Source of the DNA: Jaltomata sinuosa
Lineage: Eukaryota > Streptophyta > Magnoliopsida > Solanales > Solanaceae
DNA length: 64,000 nt
Assembly (NCBI GenBank): GCA_003996215.1
Contig: QJPP01001407.1
Span: 62,001 to 126,000, forward strand
Direction: 5' to 3'
Below, in pieces: positions 1 to 12,194 of the stretch. The position numbers were made by a program, and so were the translations under genes. Numbering within the stretch: position 1 is the stretch's first letter; each line of letters opens with the position of its first letter. The notes below the pieces were generated by a model that saw only the letters and a list, made by a program, of their open reading frames with translations, had not been told where the DNA came from and searched no databases.

Positions 1-1500
1 AGATCTAGCCTACTATTCTTAGACATCTGAAATACCAACCCGAAGCACATTTTCAAAAACTACAACACTCTGCCCCGATTAACCATCAACCAACGGATGA
101 ATACCTTTGCTAAGTTCAATCCCGATACCTGAACCCAACTTAATCAACCATCGGAGCTCAACTAAAACTTACACACCAAGGTTGGGGAAAGGCATGTATG
201 AACACCCTCTGTCAAAGGATTTTCTCCAAACTATAGAACGAAACCAAACTCACTGAACCGTACCAAGTCTGAATCGGTTGGAAGTGAATGAACTAAGGCA
301 AGCTGCCCAAAGACCCAAACCCAAAACAAAATCTCTGCAAGGAGTGTGGAAAGCCTACCACGAAGTCCATAGCCGTCAACTAAGCTCCAAACTCTAAGAA
401 TACCATTGCTACTCCAAATACTCGAACACCATTCAGGTTTAAGATGACCTTACTAGCCTCAACTTAAAAAGAAGTCCACCACGCCGTGAATATCAAGGGA
501 AACACCTTGTAGGCAAAAGAAAGGGTGGTTGAAGTCTATGGTTTCCACCGAGCTTTTGGAAACCTCTTAACCTTTCAACTCACCTCCATGGCTCAAAACC
601 ACTCGGTCTACTATAACAGTACATAAACCAGCAATTCTGAATGCATTGCAACATACCGCAACCCTTGGCTTACACTGGCCGAGTCTAACCTATGCTGGAA
701 TCCCATACAACACACAACCTCTCGGAGAATCAACCAAATCAATACTCTAACTCTCACAACACCGAGGCGACCACCAATATCGAAGTGCCATCATAATCTA
801 AAATAGCCTTGTTGGCCTCAATCCACACAATATGTTAGCTAGGGACTTGATGTCCAAGGCCAACTACCGCTCTAAAACTAAAAGAGAGAAGCCAAGTTAT
901 CCGTACTCACTTCTTCTCGGCTCAAAGATGCTGCAACCAAGGATAACTCTCGATGAACCATCTAAAATTACCTGCTAGCTCACGATTCTGAAACCCACTC
1001 TAATTACCAATCGATGCCTCTGTCATACCCCAGAGTAGTCCCATACGTTGTCGATGAACACAATAGGAACTGGAGCCAACTAATGCTATGAATATGTAGT
1101 TTGTCCAATTCGTAGATGCTATTGAGACTTAGGCCACCCAAAGAAGGTAATAAGGAATACATAGCTAATGTCGCCAGCCCATAAAAGTAGTACTGGAACT
1201 GGCCACTACCTCGAACCCTTACTAGAGGAAAACTGACCTCAAATCTATTGAAGGAAAATGCCACTGCACTATGTAATTGGTCGAATCAAGTCACAAATAC
1301 ACAAACCCAAGAAACCCTCAGTCATCACCTCAACCAGCTACTAGTAACTCATGCCCACACAAGGAGTCATCTCAGTCAGTTTCTAGGGACTCATACACAT
1401 ATACAATGAGTGATAACTTTCCTTAGCAAACCAAACAAAACCCTTTTCAAGGATATACTAAACTCCACAAACTTTTTCTGAAAAGACTCTGGAGTTGTTC
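1..1500 (-). pseudogene. pol remnant of A (shortened RT, integrase)
   Basis: This is a decayed polymerase region with no frame longer than about 85 codons. The stretch near 844-930 matches the post-RNase H linker of H (SRKAVSMGSLASL, near 25860-25930). The stretch near 930-1000 matches the RT/RNase H connection (GLAGYYRRF). In H about 480 bp of RNase H separate these two blocks; in A they touch near 925. The N-terminal part of RT lies near 1430-1500 and integrase remnants occupy 1-840. The same RNase H loss occurs in J and N. Nothing here can be functional. Confidence 0.75.
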
Positions 1501-2379
1501 CCATAGCTCCCATCTCTCTTACTGGAAGCACTTAATACGATGGAATGAGAGTATGCTGAATGCCCAACCCAACCAAAATACTACGATCAACACTCAACCA
1601 AAATTCTATAGTCAATAACTCAACCACCATGTTATGGTCAAAGCTCAACCAAGATATTACGATCAAAACTCATCCCTATGGAACTGGGGAAAATAATGAA
1701 AACAACCCAACCAGACTTGAAACAGAATAAAACCACAAAAGCAACCCATTCACATACCAACTTTTTAAACCAAACAATTAGAGAAGGTCGATTCTAATTT
1801 CTTGTGAAAAGAAAAACCATCTTATTCCTACTGGAATAACCACACCAATCTCTTTAAGACAAAACCTCAATCTCCAGCGCATAACCACTGGTGTCACACC
1901 AAACCAACAGAAGGACTTTTAGCAAATGCCAGATAATGGCCTAGGCAATAACCACCCAAGACCTCTATAAAAGAAAACTCAAGCCAATTCTAGAACCATA
2001 AAGAAAACAGATATAAAGCCAACCAGTCCTACCCATGAGTCACTTCTCCGGGTAATCACCTCTCAAGGACAACACACCCCCATCCACAACTAAAAAGAAT
2101 TAACCTATCGAGAAATTGCACGCATAAACACTATAACTAAAGCAATAAGGCTACATAACTAGAAACAGGTAGGCATATAAGCATATACACGAAGAAGGGT
2201 AAATTTGCAAAGCAAACAACTCAAACACTAGCTAATAGTGACAAAAACCATACATGTAATAACGATATCGGGAACCTCCACCTCTGGCCTAGACAGAGGG
2301 GCATCGACTAACAGTGTCTATCCATAGACTAAGTAGTCAATGTTATAGACTCGATCATCCCTCGCCATGGACAATCTCT
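1501..2379 (-). repeat. Noncoding insert between gag and RT, with GGTTGAG repeats (A)
   Basis: Protease sequence is expected here but none is recognisable. The minus strand instead shows repeated GGTTGAG units at roughly 20-25 bp spacing (about 1550-1680), then noncoding sequence. The same order is seen in J (44760-45043 and 52337-53100) and in N (about 58400-59040). The function is unknown. It may be an old replacement of the protease region in an ancestral copy. Confidence 0.6.
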
Positions 2380-3570
2380 AAGATAGTGACAAATCACCCC
2401 AAAATTGTAACAACCCAAGGGATCCCTACTCTGACACATTGTTCTTATCGACTTTGGACGGATATCTGAACTACCAGGCTAAAAACCACCTCTAAGCATC
2501 TAGGGACCACCCCTACTACTCTGCATATTGCCTCTAGCCGGTGGCATTGGAACACTGGAAGATGAAACTTGTTGACCCTGCTGACTGGAAGGTGTGATCA
2601 TGGGGAAGTCCCTAGAAAAGTGCCCACACGCACCTGACTGAAAGCAAGCCTTACCAAATAAAGTATGACGATAAGATCTCGCTAAACCTGACCGGCCACC
2701 ATGGCCTACACCCTCTAAACGTAAACCTCGAAGAACCGGACCTACACCATGTCTACTCCGCTTAACATTCTCTATAAAACCACCCTCTGAAACCTGTGGA
2801 ACCACTGGAACTAGCCTACTAGATAGAAAACAATTGAATCAATCCTTAGCAGAGAATCCCCTACCTCAAGTCTAAGAACCTTAGAAGTTGTTCTGACAGC
2901 GATGCCTCTTAGCACTAACTCCATAATCCTCATGACATAATCCTTCAATAGCAAAAGCATGGTCTACTACCTGAAGAAAGGTAGTTCCACTCTAACCAAA
3001 TGCTCTATCGCCAAACGGAGCAATGAAATCAAACCTCGAACAAAACTTTGAACTCTCTCAAACTATGTAGGCACAGTTCTATCAGTATTCCTACTCACTT
3101 CATAAAATCTTTCCTCATATTCCAATACTGACATACAACTCTACTGAAGACCTGGAACCTCAAACCTAGTTAAAGCACCGGTCGAAGAACTGAGTACTGC
3201 CCCTACCTGAGGTACTGGTGCACCCTACGGAAGACTTGGGGTCCTAGCCACAGTGTCCTAAAGAATTGGGGTGGCCATAAATCCTAACAAAGGTTGGGTT
3301 GGACCGATACCCCTGTCTGATATGGTATGCTCTCACTTTGAAATCCTGGCACTGGAGGAAATACTGAAATAATAGGCATGGAAGCCTCAACGTCACTCGC
3401 TATTATACTCATCCTAGGCATCTAAGAAGGACTGGAACAATGAATTTTTAGAGGTCAATGGAGTCAAGACGCACAATAAGGAGCCAAGATTATGGAACTT
3501 TTCCTAACAATGCCTTATAGCCTCCCATAGATAGGATATGGACGTCATCGTACCAATCTGCGAGACTCTA
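2380..3570 (-). pseudogene. gag remnant of A with zinc-knuckle traces
   Basis: A decayed nucleocapsid-type gag. On the minus strand two short blocks resemble CCHC zinc knuckles: CFQSGACGHFSRDFP near 2600-2650 and CYNFGVICHYLRDCP near 2400. Both have lost spacing or a ligand. The upstream part near 3000-3150 keeps scattered gag-like sequence with stops and frameshifts. The leader near 3480-3610 matches those of H and J. Confidence 0.65.
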
Positions 3571-3612
3571 CTTAGACACTTGCTTTTGTACCAACGACAC
3601 TGGAGAACCTAG

Positions 3613-3624
3613 AGCTTTGATACC
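3613..3624 (-). other. Primer binding site of A (tRNA-iMet type)
   Basis: The minus strand reads TGGTATCAAAGC, one base from TGGTATCAGAGC, the complement of the plant initiator-Met tRNA 3' end. It lies 4 bp inside the LTR edge at 3629, as in H, J and N. Confidence 0.85.
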
Positions 3625-3796
3625 AAGTTATCACGACCCAATTTCTGAGGTCTTGATGGCACCCATAACCCCCAGTAGGAAAACCAATTTTCGTAGCCCA
3701 TAACGGTTAGTAATAGGCTACTACCTAAACCAACACGCACCATAAGCACAAATAAGCGGAAGCAAATATAATAGAGAACAATGGAGAATCAAATAA

Positions 3797-3798
<2 letters not shown>

Positions 3799-3829
<31 letters not shown>
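3799..3829. repeat. (TA)n microsatellite in LTR A
   Basis: About 30 bp of alternating T and A within the U5 part of the LTR. The J copy of the region is much shorter at this place. Confidence 0.95.
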
Positions 3830-3830
<1 letters not shown>

Positions 3831-4291
3831 AGGAAACTACACCAACCTTAAGACTTGGTATTGATAGTACATGAGCTTCTAATAGAATAAAAATGCTAGA
3901 AGTAACAAAATAGAATATACAACTATCTCTGAATAAACAAAGAGTAACAATGCCAAAAGATGAGATGTGGTGAGGCCCTGGTCGTTAGGCGCTCACCCTA
4001 GTCTAAAATATCAAAAAATGCACGAGTCTCCAGGCGATCAATGATGAAAGCTCACACAAATATATGCACCATAAAGATGCAAAAATGTAATATGAGCACC
4101 AATTGCTAAGCAACATGTACCTAGTAGGCATAAGCAGCAGACTGAGCACTTATAAGATATAAGGGCAGTAACTAGCTGATAAAAAAGAAGCAGTCACAAA
4201 AGCAAATAGAGAAAGCACATGGAAACTATCACGGATAGAAGTCAACAAGAATTACAAATAAGCTATGATAGCCACAAAAAAAAATAAAAAT

Positions 4292-4293
<2 letters not shown>

Positions 4294-4329
<36 letters not shown>
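4294..4329. repeat. (AT)n microsatellite in LTR A
   Basis: About 35 bp of alternating A and T. The corresponding point in N near 56430-56445 holds only a short TATATATATA run, so the tract has expanded in A. Confidence 0.95.
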
Positions 4330-4330
<1 letters not shown>

Positions 4331-5149
4331 CACAGAAAAAATGTGAAGGAAAGAAGAATGCACCTGGAGTCCGTGCAATAACAACAATATATATAAAGAG
4401 AGAGTTTAGAAAGATAACGGTATATAGGTAACCTCAAGTAAAAAGGGAAAGAAGAGATGCAATTGAACAACTTAATCTAGAAGCAATATACTTAATGAAA
4501 TCATGCTAAGAACCCAACTCAAGATAACCATAGATAGAAATCAATCTCACAAGTGCAACCATAGGATGGAATAAACTAAGGCACAAAGAACTGAAAGCCA
4601 CTAATCATAACCACGATAAGGGATAGAATCCCCTAGCTCACAAGTGCTCAGAAGGGCATATAAATAATCCCAAAGCAATATAGGACCCACTAATCCATAA
4701 ATAATCCAAAGTCCAAATAATTTGAACCTCAACAGTCTAGACACCATTAATCCACCAATAACCAAATGCCATAACAAGCTTTACAATAGGATATAAGCAA
4801 TATAATCTACCTACAGTCCCAATGGGTGCCCATACACTTGACGAACACAATCAAGTAAAAACAAACCCTCCGACATCCCATACTACAAGAGCGTACACTG
4901 AGAAAACAAGAAACAAGGGTGGAATCCGAATACATATTCATGATGATATGATATGATAGAACCAGTGTGATAGTAACCCTGTATGTACCTTTTTTGGTGT
5001 CGATAGGCCCAGTATGTAGGATCCATGAAAGGACACAAACCGTATACCTTAACTACACCATATACCCCTCCACCAATACACTCGACACGTAGCCCCTGGT
5101 CTAGATCGGCAAGGTCCATGGAGGTCCGTGACCACATACTAAATGCAAA

Positions 5150-5375
5150 TCTCAAAGTATAACTGCCTGAAGTATATCCAGGTCTAGATCAATAATCAGA
5201 ACCTCATAGTACATGCTCATAATAGAACCGAGTTTAAAACAGTGGTAGTATCTCAAAATCCCTATAAAGGGTGCCCAGAGTATATCCGGGTCTGAATAAG
5301 TGATCAAAGTCTCAACAACCCTTACAAAAGGTATTTGGAGCATATCCGGGTCTAAATACAAAGTGAAAACATGTA
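5150..5375 (-). repeat. Degenerate tandem array in U5 of LTR A
   Basis: About three diverged units of roughly 60-90 bp, each with a core like GTGCCCAGAGTATATCCGGGTCT. Related arrays occur at the same LTR position in H, both J LTRs and N. Confidence 0.7.
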
Positions 5376-6140
5376 TAGTGCTACGACTTGGCAGAGCCTA
5401 GTATCAGTTTGACAATCAGTGACAAAATTATTATAATATCTTATTTACCCTAAGATGATCTATAAAATCAGTTCCAAATTCCTTTTATAATTATTTTACC
5501 ACCAATGGGACCTCGGGGGCATGCAAAGTTTATAAAATTGTTTATAGTAGGTTCGAAGCCAAAACAATAGTAAAATATGTAGAAAATCCTTTGCATGAAT
5601 GATATGTTCACAAATAATAGATTAGCTCAATGGATCACAAACAACCTATTGGCCCTGCATAGGCACACTCAGCTCTACAACATAGATATCCAGCCTAAAG
5701 TAATATGATAATGTCCGAGACTCATGGACATTCCAAAATATCCCACCATTTATGGTCCATAGGCATATACAAAGGCCATAGGGGGCCATAAGGGTAATAT
5801 TGCAATACTATATCGAATACTACAAATAATATAAGTAATAATGCAGACAGAAGAGACGGATAAGGTCTAGGGTACCAACCTAGAATAACCCACCCAAGAT
5901 TATTAATTAATGCAATTATATCCTATATACGCAAAGTCTAAGGTAGGGATGATCGTAACCTACCTGTTGTCCGACGTTTAGCATTGGAACAACATCATCA
6001 AAGATCGAACTGCTCTGAGAATCCCTGAATAGCAAACACACTATAAATATAATATACTACACATCAAGATGAAGCCAGCGATAACCATATTGCTAAAAGT
6101 TTAGCCGGGTCGAAATCCTAGTCAAAAGTGGTCCCATGGT

Positions 6141-7625
6141 TGATAAGTTGGTAATCTACCAACTTATTGAGCCTTTACTCATGAATTATTGCTATGTTTT
6201 GATAAGATTTAGAGGTTCTTATGGACTTTATTGATGTCTATGTAGGTACTTATGATCAAAGATGGAAAACAAGGAAATTAACCCAAACAGAGCTAAAAAG
6301 GAGTGAAGTGTGAAGTGAGCAAATAAGATGAAGATTCTGCCGAAGGATGTAGCCCTCGTGCGACACGCACTTGGCTTAGTGCGAAATGCACCTCTCGACA
6401 CATGGAGATAAAAGTGGACTGAAGAATATGTCAAGGGGTGCGGTCGTTGTGTGACACTCACATTGCCTTGTGTGAACCGCACCCCCTTTGCATGAATCTC
6501 CCCAAGTCGCTTGAGTCACTTGATCGCTGAAGCAAGGTGTGAGATGCGCACATCACAACACACAAACTGAATGTCGTGCTGCACATCGCCCGAAGGGTAT
6601 TTTTTTCCAAAATTATATGATGTATTGGGAATATTTATATACACAATTTAGGCACAATTGTAAGCAGGCAACTAGCATTGAGTTTTAGAAATATTCTTAG
6701 CCTTGTGAACAAGTTTTCCCTTCTAAGAGGAAAAAGAGGGTTTCATCAAATTCCTTCTTTCAAATTCTTAGAACCACTATTTGTGTACAAATTGAGCTTA
6801 TATATTGAAACATTTAGCATGAACGAAGGGAAATTAAACTACCCATTTGGTTCTTTCCTTAAGCATGAGTAGCTAAGCCTCTTATTTAGGGATGTGTTGA
6901 TGATGGATACTTGATAAATGGGTGTGGGTGTTTCTAATTCTTATTTATAATTACTTTATTAACATGGGTCTAGTGATTTCACCATATTTTAACTCTAAAA
7001 TTTATGGTTGCAAACATTTATTTTCCTTACTTGGTTATGTTGTTGCTTTAAAGAGGATTTCATAACTTCAGATGCGAAATTTCAAGTGGAAACTTAGGCT
7101 TCCATTTAGATTGAGGCTAGAAATAGCTCATATCGATGGAATCACCCAGTTAAGGGTCTAAAGCTAGAAATATTATGACTTTCCCAAGCATATCTTGGTT
7201 GTTTTATTGCCTAATAAAGAGTACATGAGCTAAGACTATTGGACATATTATTATTTGATCAAGAGATAGATAATCGTACCTTTGACCAAGGTTACTTATG
7301 TCATTTAGTAAGAATTTGCATGAATAAGTAATCACCCTATCTCATGTTCAAGCCCATTTGATGAACATCCCTAGTTGTCCTCTCTTTTGTCTACATCCCA
7401 TTTTACTTTATTGTTTTGTTTGGTGAATTGCGAAATTGTGAGAGATTCCCAATTCCCCCCTTTTTATATTACTCACTCTTGTTGTGAACTCTGTTTTACA
7501 ATCTCCTGAGCTAAACTCTAAATTCTTAGTGGGATCGACCCCGACATCTGTTGGGAACTATAAATGTGTTTTTATCTGATGATCGTTGATATGTCCTGAT
7601 AGGAGAGTACGTTTGAATGTCACCA
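6141..7625 (+). repeat. 5' LTR of E
   Basis: 1485 bp, matched along its length by 15723-17221 with many substitutions, so the insertion is not recent. It holds a dyad-rich promoter block, a TATA box at 6636-6641 and the U5 end AGAGTACGTTTGAATGT. Small frames here are not genes. Confidence 0.92.
6350..6641 (+). promoter_or_regulatory. Dyad-rich block and TATA box of LTR E
   Basis: About 250 bp carry repeated short inverted repeats of the type GTGCG...CGCAC (GTGCGACACGCAC, GTGCGAAATGCAC, GGTGCGGTCG, GAACCGCACC). A TATATA box follows at 6636-6641. The 3' LTR has the same order, with TATATA at 16218-16223. This is the likely transcription start region of E. Confidence 0.65.
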
Positions 7626-7629
7626 AAAA

Positions 7630-7647
7630 TAGCACTGTTGCCAGGGA
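7630..7647 (+). other. Primer binding site of E (decayed tRNA-Asp type)
   Basis: Reads TAGCACTGTTGCCAGGGA against the Athila-type site TGGCGCCGTTGCCGGGGA. All four differences are G-to-A or C-to-T. It lies 4 bp after the LTR end. Confidence 0.8.
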
Positions 7648-7752
7648 ATTAAGTTGTTTAGCCTTTTTGATTGTAGATTTGAAATCACCTTGAGAATGCT
7701 TATTTTCTTTTATTTTTTTTGTTTTTTGTGTTGTGATTAAGAAGGCTAGTTC

Positions 7753-9564
7753 ATGAGTGAAGCTAGTAACACCGATAGTGTAAATAGAGGTTTCATAGAT
7801 GTCGAAGCTGCTGAGCCTATGGTGCAAGGGGGCATAGGTGCATTCCGCATACCCCCCATGGTGGGAAATGTAGTTTTTCATGTAACAAGCACTACGCTCC
7901 ATTTGATCCAAATGAAAGGGATCTTTGGAGGAACAACACATGAAGATGCCAAACGGCACATCTGCAATTTTGTGGAGATATGTTTGACATTCACATTCCA
8001 AAATATCTCCCAAGAATCAGTCCGACTTTGCCTATTCCCCTTCTTTCCAATAGGGAAGCCACGACATGGTTGGAGGAGTTGCTAGATGGATCAATTACTT
8101 CTTGGGGTCGAGTTGGTTGAATCCTTCTCAAGTATATTCTTCACTCCCTCACACATGATGCAATTGAGGGATGAAATAACTAATTTCTTCTAACTCCATG
8201 AAGAACCCTTGCACGAAGCTTGGTTGAGATTCAAAAAGAAGATCGTGTTATGTCTTAACCATGGTTTGCCGGACCATGTCTTGTTGCAAAGATTCTTTAT
8301 ATCCTTGAACTCAATGAATAAATTTGTAGCCAACAACCTTGGTGGCGGTACCTTCAAAGATATCTAATTTCCTATTGCCTCAGCCCTTCTTGAGAGAAAG
8401 ACCAAGACCAACCAAGTTTGGCACACTAGGGAGGTGGATATTCCAACTTCAAGAGTGACCATATCAATCCTAACGAATGAGATGAGGAGGAAGGATGAAG
8501 AGAGGAATGAGATAATAGCTAAAATGATGACTCAAATAGTCTTGCTTGCAAAGCACATGATGGGAGCAGGTGGTGCTAACACTATGAATGCTGTGAGTAC
8601 ACCAAAATTCAAGGCCAATGATGATGAGATAATGACCATCATGGATGGTAAAGTTTTCTATGTAACGATGGGTTCTCATCCCGAGTATTATCGCCTAAGG
8701 GATGAGAATCAAAGTTGGAACAAGGACAAGGAAAGGGCTGTAAATTGGAGAGATCATGATAGTGAGGGTGATAGATTCAATCACTGGAGCTCAAAACCAT
8801 ATGTGCCTCCAAACAAGTCGGATTCTTTATACCAACCCACCACAAGCAATCCTTGTCATTCTAAGATAGAGGACATGTTTTCCATGATTTTGAAGAAAGT
8901 GGATTCGACAAACACCGGGGTTAGTGAGCTTAAAAGTAAAGTGTCAACACTTTATCAAACTGTGAGCTCTGTTTTAGATTCAATTAAACATATTGAAGAC
9001 CAAATGAATCATCTCTCGACCCAAATGAATCCAAAATTGAAAAGAACACTACCTAGTGACACCACCGCAAATCCTAAGAATAATGCTCATGTCATGGCAA
9101 TTGTCACTAGGAGTGGGAGAAAAAGTGGAGTGTTGATAGAGCATGTTGTGGAGCCATTTGTTGTAGCAAAGAAACCTGTTATTGAAGTTGTCATTGAGCC
9201 ACGTGATAAAGTAAAAGTGATAATATATGATAGTGATGTTTTAGAACTAGAGGTTAGGGTTAAGCATAGTACACCCAATGCCCCGGGAAGTGTTGATGTT
9301 GATGATGAAAGGGAGGAGGCTGAATATTTATCCCAAGAGACCATTGATATTGAGGAGGATCCCTATCTTGTGCAAAGTGTGCCAACCACACTACCCAAGG
9401 GACCTTCTCCATACCCTCAAAGGATTAACAAGAAGAAAGAAGATCAGAAATTTAGCAAGTTTATTGACATGTTTAGCAAGCTATCGATAAACATTCGTTT
9501 AGTTGAAGCCTTGAATCAAATGCCGGGGTATTTAAAATTTATGAAAGAGTTTCTTATAATGTAG
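7753..9564 (+). pseudogene. gag of E, frame-broken
   Basis: A retrotransposon capsid-type gag. The first 110 codons from the ATG at 7753 include the start of the conserved gag domain (IQMKGIFGGTTHEDAKRHICNF), matching D and C. The frame is then lost near 8030-8430. A 376-codon open stretch resumes at 8434-9564. It holds the linker with a YVPP motif, a segment with coiled-coil character (MILKKVDSTNTGVSELKSKV) and the proline-rich lead-in to the protease, ending in MPGYLKFMKEF. The TAG at 9562-9564 breaks the junction to protease, which continues in the same frame. Confidence 0.82.
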
Positions 9565-10219
9565 AAGGTGATCGATGTGGGAACCTTTGAGATATCACAC
9601 AACTATAGCATTGTGATGACAAGCAATGTTGCTACAAAGCGAGATGATCCTAGTGCTTTCACCATACTATGTACTATTTGGCTCTTTGTGTTCCATAAAT
9701 CCTTGTGTGATCTAGGGGCGAGCATCAATTTAATGCCCCAAGCAATTTTCAACAAGTTAGGATTGGGTATGCCTAAACCTACATCTATGAGACTTCTCAT
9801 GGCTGATCTGTCCATTAACCGTCCGGTATGAATCCTATTTGATGTGTTGGTAAAGGTTGATAAGTTCATCCTCCCGACGAACTTCATAATCTTAGATTGT
9901 AAAGTTGATGTTAGCCATGGGGAGAGCACTCATGGATGTTGAACTAGGTGAGCTTAAATTTTGAGTGGAGAATGAAATGGTGATATTAAATGTATGCCAA
10001 CCCACAAGACCTATGGATGATTTGAGGGTGATTTTGGTTATAGAGTTGAAGGTCAAGCTTGATGGTGCTCTTGAAGAGCGTGAAACAGGCAATACGCCCA
10101 AGATTGAGGAGTTTCCAAGTCGGCAACATGTTGATGTTTTGAGGATGTTGAAAGAGCAATTCCCTTTATTGGGATGGGGCCACACCAACTCGATTGGCAT
10201 GCTATCCGACAGCGACTAA
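9565..10219 (+). pseudogene. Aspartic protease remnant of E
   Basis: Continues in frame after the TAG that closes gag. The Athila-type retropepsin signature CDLGASINLMP is intact, with the catalytic Asp codon near 9709. It is followed by LGMPKPTSMRLLMAD. A TGA at 9829-9831 interrupts the domain after NRPV. Downstream the frame shifts and stops accumulate; a 9965-10219 stretch keeps the tail similar to the post-protease part of D. No RT follows. Confidence 0.8.
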
Positions 10220-10379
10220 GGTTGAGGTACTATCATCAAGCCACAACGTAAAATCAAGAGCTTCTTGGGAGGCAATCCAAGTGTGTTTACTTTGTTTTTG
10301 GTTATATTTTGTTGTTTTTGGTTTGTTTTAGGAATACAAGGAGCAGAGGAATGAACAAGTGAAAAATAGGGCAAAAATG

Positions 10380-10580
10380 GTACATGCAAAGGACCGTGCA
10401 GTTCACACAAGCCATTGCATATGTCGCAAGGCCCAATGCATGCCAAATCAGAAGCCTGGGAAGAAAAGGAAAAATTAGAGGCGATGTGCATTGGACTATG
10501 TGGTCCGCACAATCCCTTGTGCGCATTGCACCTCCATCGCATGATGAGGCAGAAGTCTTGGCCAAATTCAGGGTATAAAA
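10380..10580 (+). promoter_or_regulatory. Internal promoter-like block 1 of E
   Basis: A second copy of the LTR grammar inside the element: GTGCG/CGCAC-type dyads (GTGGTCCGCAC, TTGTGCGCATTGCAC), then TATAAAA at 10574-10580. Downstream, 10660-10930 is rich in C and T, like a plant 5' leader. This lies between protease and the second ORF. That it acts as a promoter is inference. Confidence 0.45.
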
Positions 10581-11689
10581 AGGTGAGGAGCAAAATGAAA
10601 TGTGGTCGCACAAGATCTTGTGCAAACCGCATATCGCAGCATACAAGAGGTAAATTTCAATTTTAAATTGACCTCACCCGGAGACTGACCTGGTTCAAAA
10701 ATTCTTCTTCTTTTCCTTTTAACTTCCGCCACCCTCACCTTTTCTTCCACTTTCTTTCTTACAACTTCTCAAATTTTGTTCCAAAACTTTCCACAAATCC
10801 CTTAAACGTCCCCAAAAATATTCTCCTCCTCTCACCCAAAACATTCCACCTCCTCATCACACATCTCCATTGGTCGTCTCTCCGGCAAAATTTTAGTCAC
10901 CATTGTTGATCCCCGAAAACTTCAATTTTTACTTCTCTCCATTTAATCTTCACTTGTGATAAGTTCCCCAATGTTAAATACTGGTTTTTATATTGATTGG
11001 GAACTTATATTATGAGGCATGCTTGCTAGAAATTCCATGTTGATATTGGGTGAGATCCCAAATTTTTGGGTCCCCAAGTTTGAATTGTGTTATGGATTTT
11101 TGCTTAGGATCAACTTGGTAGATCTTGAAATTATGATAATGCATGTTTATTGGTAGTGATTTTTAGCCTTGAAACCTGTGTTTGGGGTGAAGTTTGAGTA
11201 ACCCACTTGTGATTGATGCATGGTTTGGCCCTATGATAGATTGGGTGATGTCATTCTTAAAGGTAAATCATCATTTTTCATGAGGTTTGGTCAAAATTTG
11301 TTTATTGGGATAAAAATCATTACTAATCGGGCGCCCATGATCTTTGTTGAAAAATTTATTGGGTGTATGATCTGGTGTGGGGAGGTGGTAATTATTATTG
11401 TTAATTATTTGACCAATTGAGTAATTAAAGGCTTGATGTTCCAAATGATAGACGGGGTAACGTCCTTCTTAAGGGAAATCATTGAGTTTTCTTTTGCTTG
11501 TTGGCTTTGTCAATGGAAGTCCGGGGAAGTCTGAGTACCCGAACGATCATGTGGTCATAATATCCCTTACCCCTTTTGTTAAAAAAATTATTGGTTTATT
11601 GCTTGGTGCCAAGTGTTTCGTGCAAATCTTGCTCTACGAATCACATATGTAATTCACAAGAACACAAGGAACCGAAAAATTCCAATTGT
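10581..11689 (+). other. Noncoding, pyrimidine-rich leader-like region of E
   Basis: No convincing coding frame. 10660-10950 is pyrimidine-rich on the plus strand; 10980-11570 is AT-rich with GT-rich stretches. It could be an untranslated leader or intron of the downstream ORF. No RT motif is visible. Confidence 0.4.
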
Positions 11690-12136
11690 GCCTTTATGTG
11701 TTTCGCATGTGATGCATATATCTTGATGTGCGAAATGCACAAGTCATCATACCATGTGAAAATAGGCTGCCAATTCACTATTTTAATGTGCGACAGCTGG
11801 TGCGATGCTCATCCTGGTTGGTGCAATTTGCACTAGCTTCACACATCTGAGGTGAAACCACAGAAGGTTTCTATTTGCTCATGCGATGCACACCTTGTCT
11901 GGTGCGGTCCGCACGTGGTCCACATGAGCCAACATTCACCTCCTTTGTTTTTCTACTCCAAGCATTCCATCTTTTGTAGTTTGTTAACTTCTTTTACAGT
12001 CTATTGTGGTACATAGATAGATGTACTTGCCACTAATGACCATTTTCAAGAACATGTCTTCCACCAGGCAGTGCCAAAATAGGTGCACCTCAAATAAAGC
12101 TTCATCATCCCCAAACGTGGTCTTTCCTATATAAAA
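11690..12136 (+). promoter_or_regulatory. Internal promoter-like block 2 of E
   Basis: A third dyad cluster: GTGCGAAATGCAC, GGTGCAATTTGCAC, and GTGCGGTCCGCAC at 11902-11914 with 6-bp arms, adjoining a CACGTG G-box at 11912-11917. A TATATAAAA box lies at 12128-12136, only about 60 bp before the ATG of the second ORF. Confidence 0.45.
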
Positions 12137-12194
12137 TGAGGGTTTGATTGAATATGAAATGCTCTTTGGACTCAATGGGATGGAGGCATACTAT

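Larger units (their letters stand above)
1..6140 (-). mobile_element. Element A, left part: decayed Ty3 chromovirus-type retrotransposon
   Basis: This minus-strand element reads, from high to low coordinates, LTR, tRNA-Met primer site, gag, a noncoding insert, shortened RT and integrase region. Its 3' end lies left of the window. Its 5' LTR is split by element E and resumes at 17222-18514. The internal region matches J (42922-45043 and 52337-53442) and N (57078-61236) segment by segment. Every coding frame is broken. The right outer LTR end abuts RT sequence of element F, so A inserted into F. The Tekay/Del-like placement is from memory of the lineage. Confidence 0.85.
3629..6140 (-). repeat. 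5' LTR of A, R-U5 side
   Basis: This LTR starts with a decayed TG (ttatcacgaccc) next to the primer site and runs to 6140, where element E interrupts it. It contains two long AT microsatellites, a U5 tandem repeat array and the conserved segment near 5960 (acctgttgtccgacg). Short frames within it are incidental. No gene is seen in this stretch. Confidence 0.85.

Noticed and set aside
3799..4329. Long TA/AT runs as satellite or centromere sequence
   Set aside because: They are isolated tracts under 40 bp inside an LTR, shorter in sister copies.
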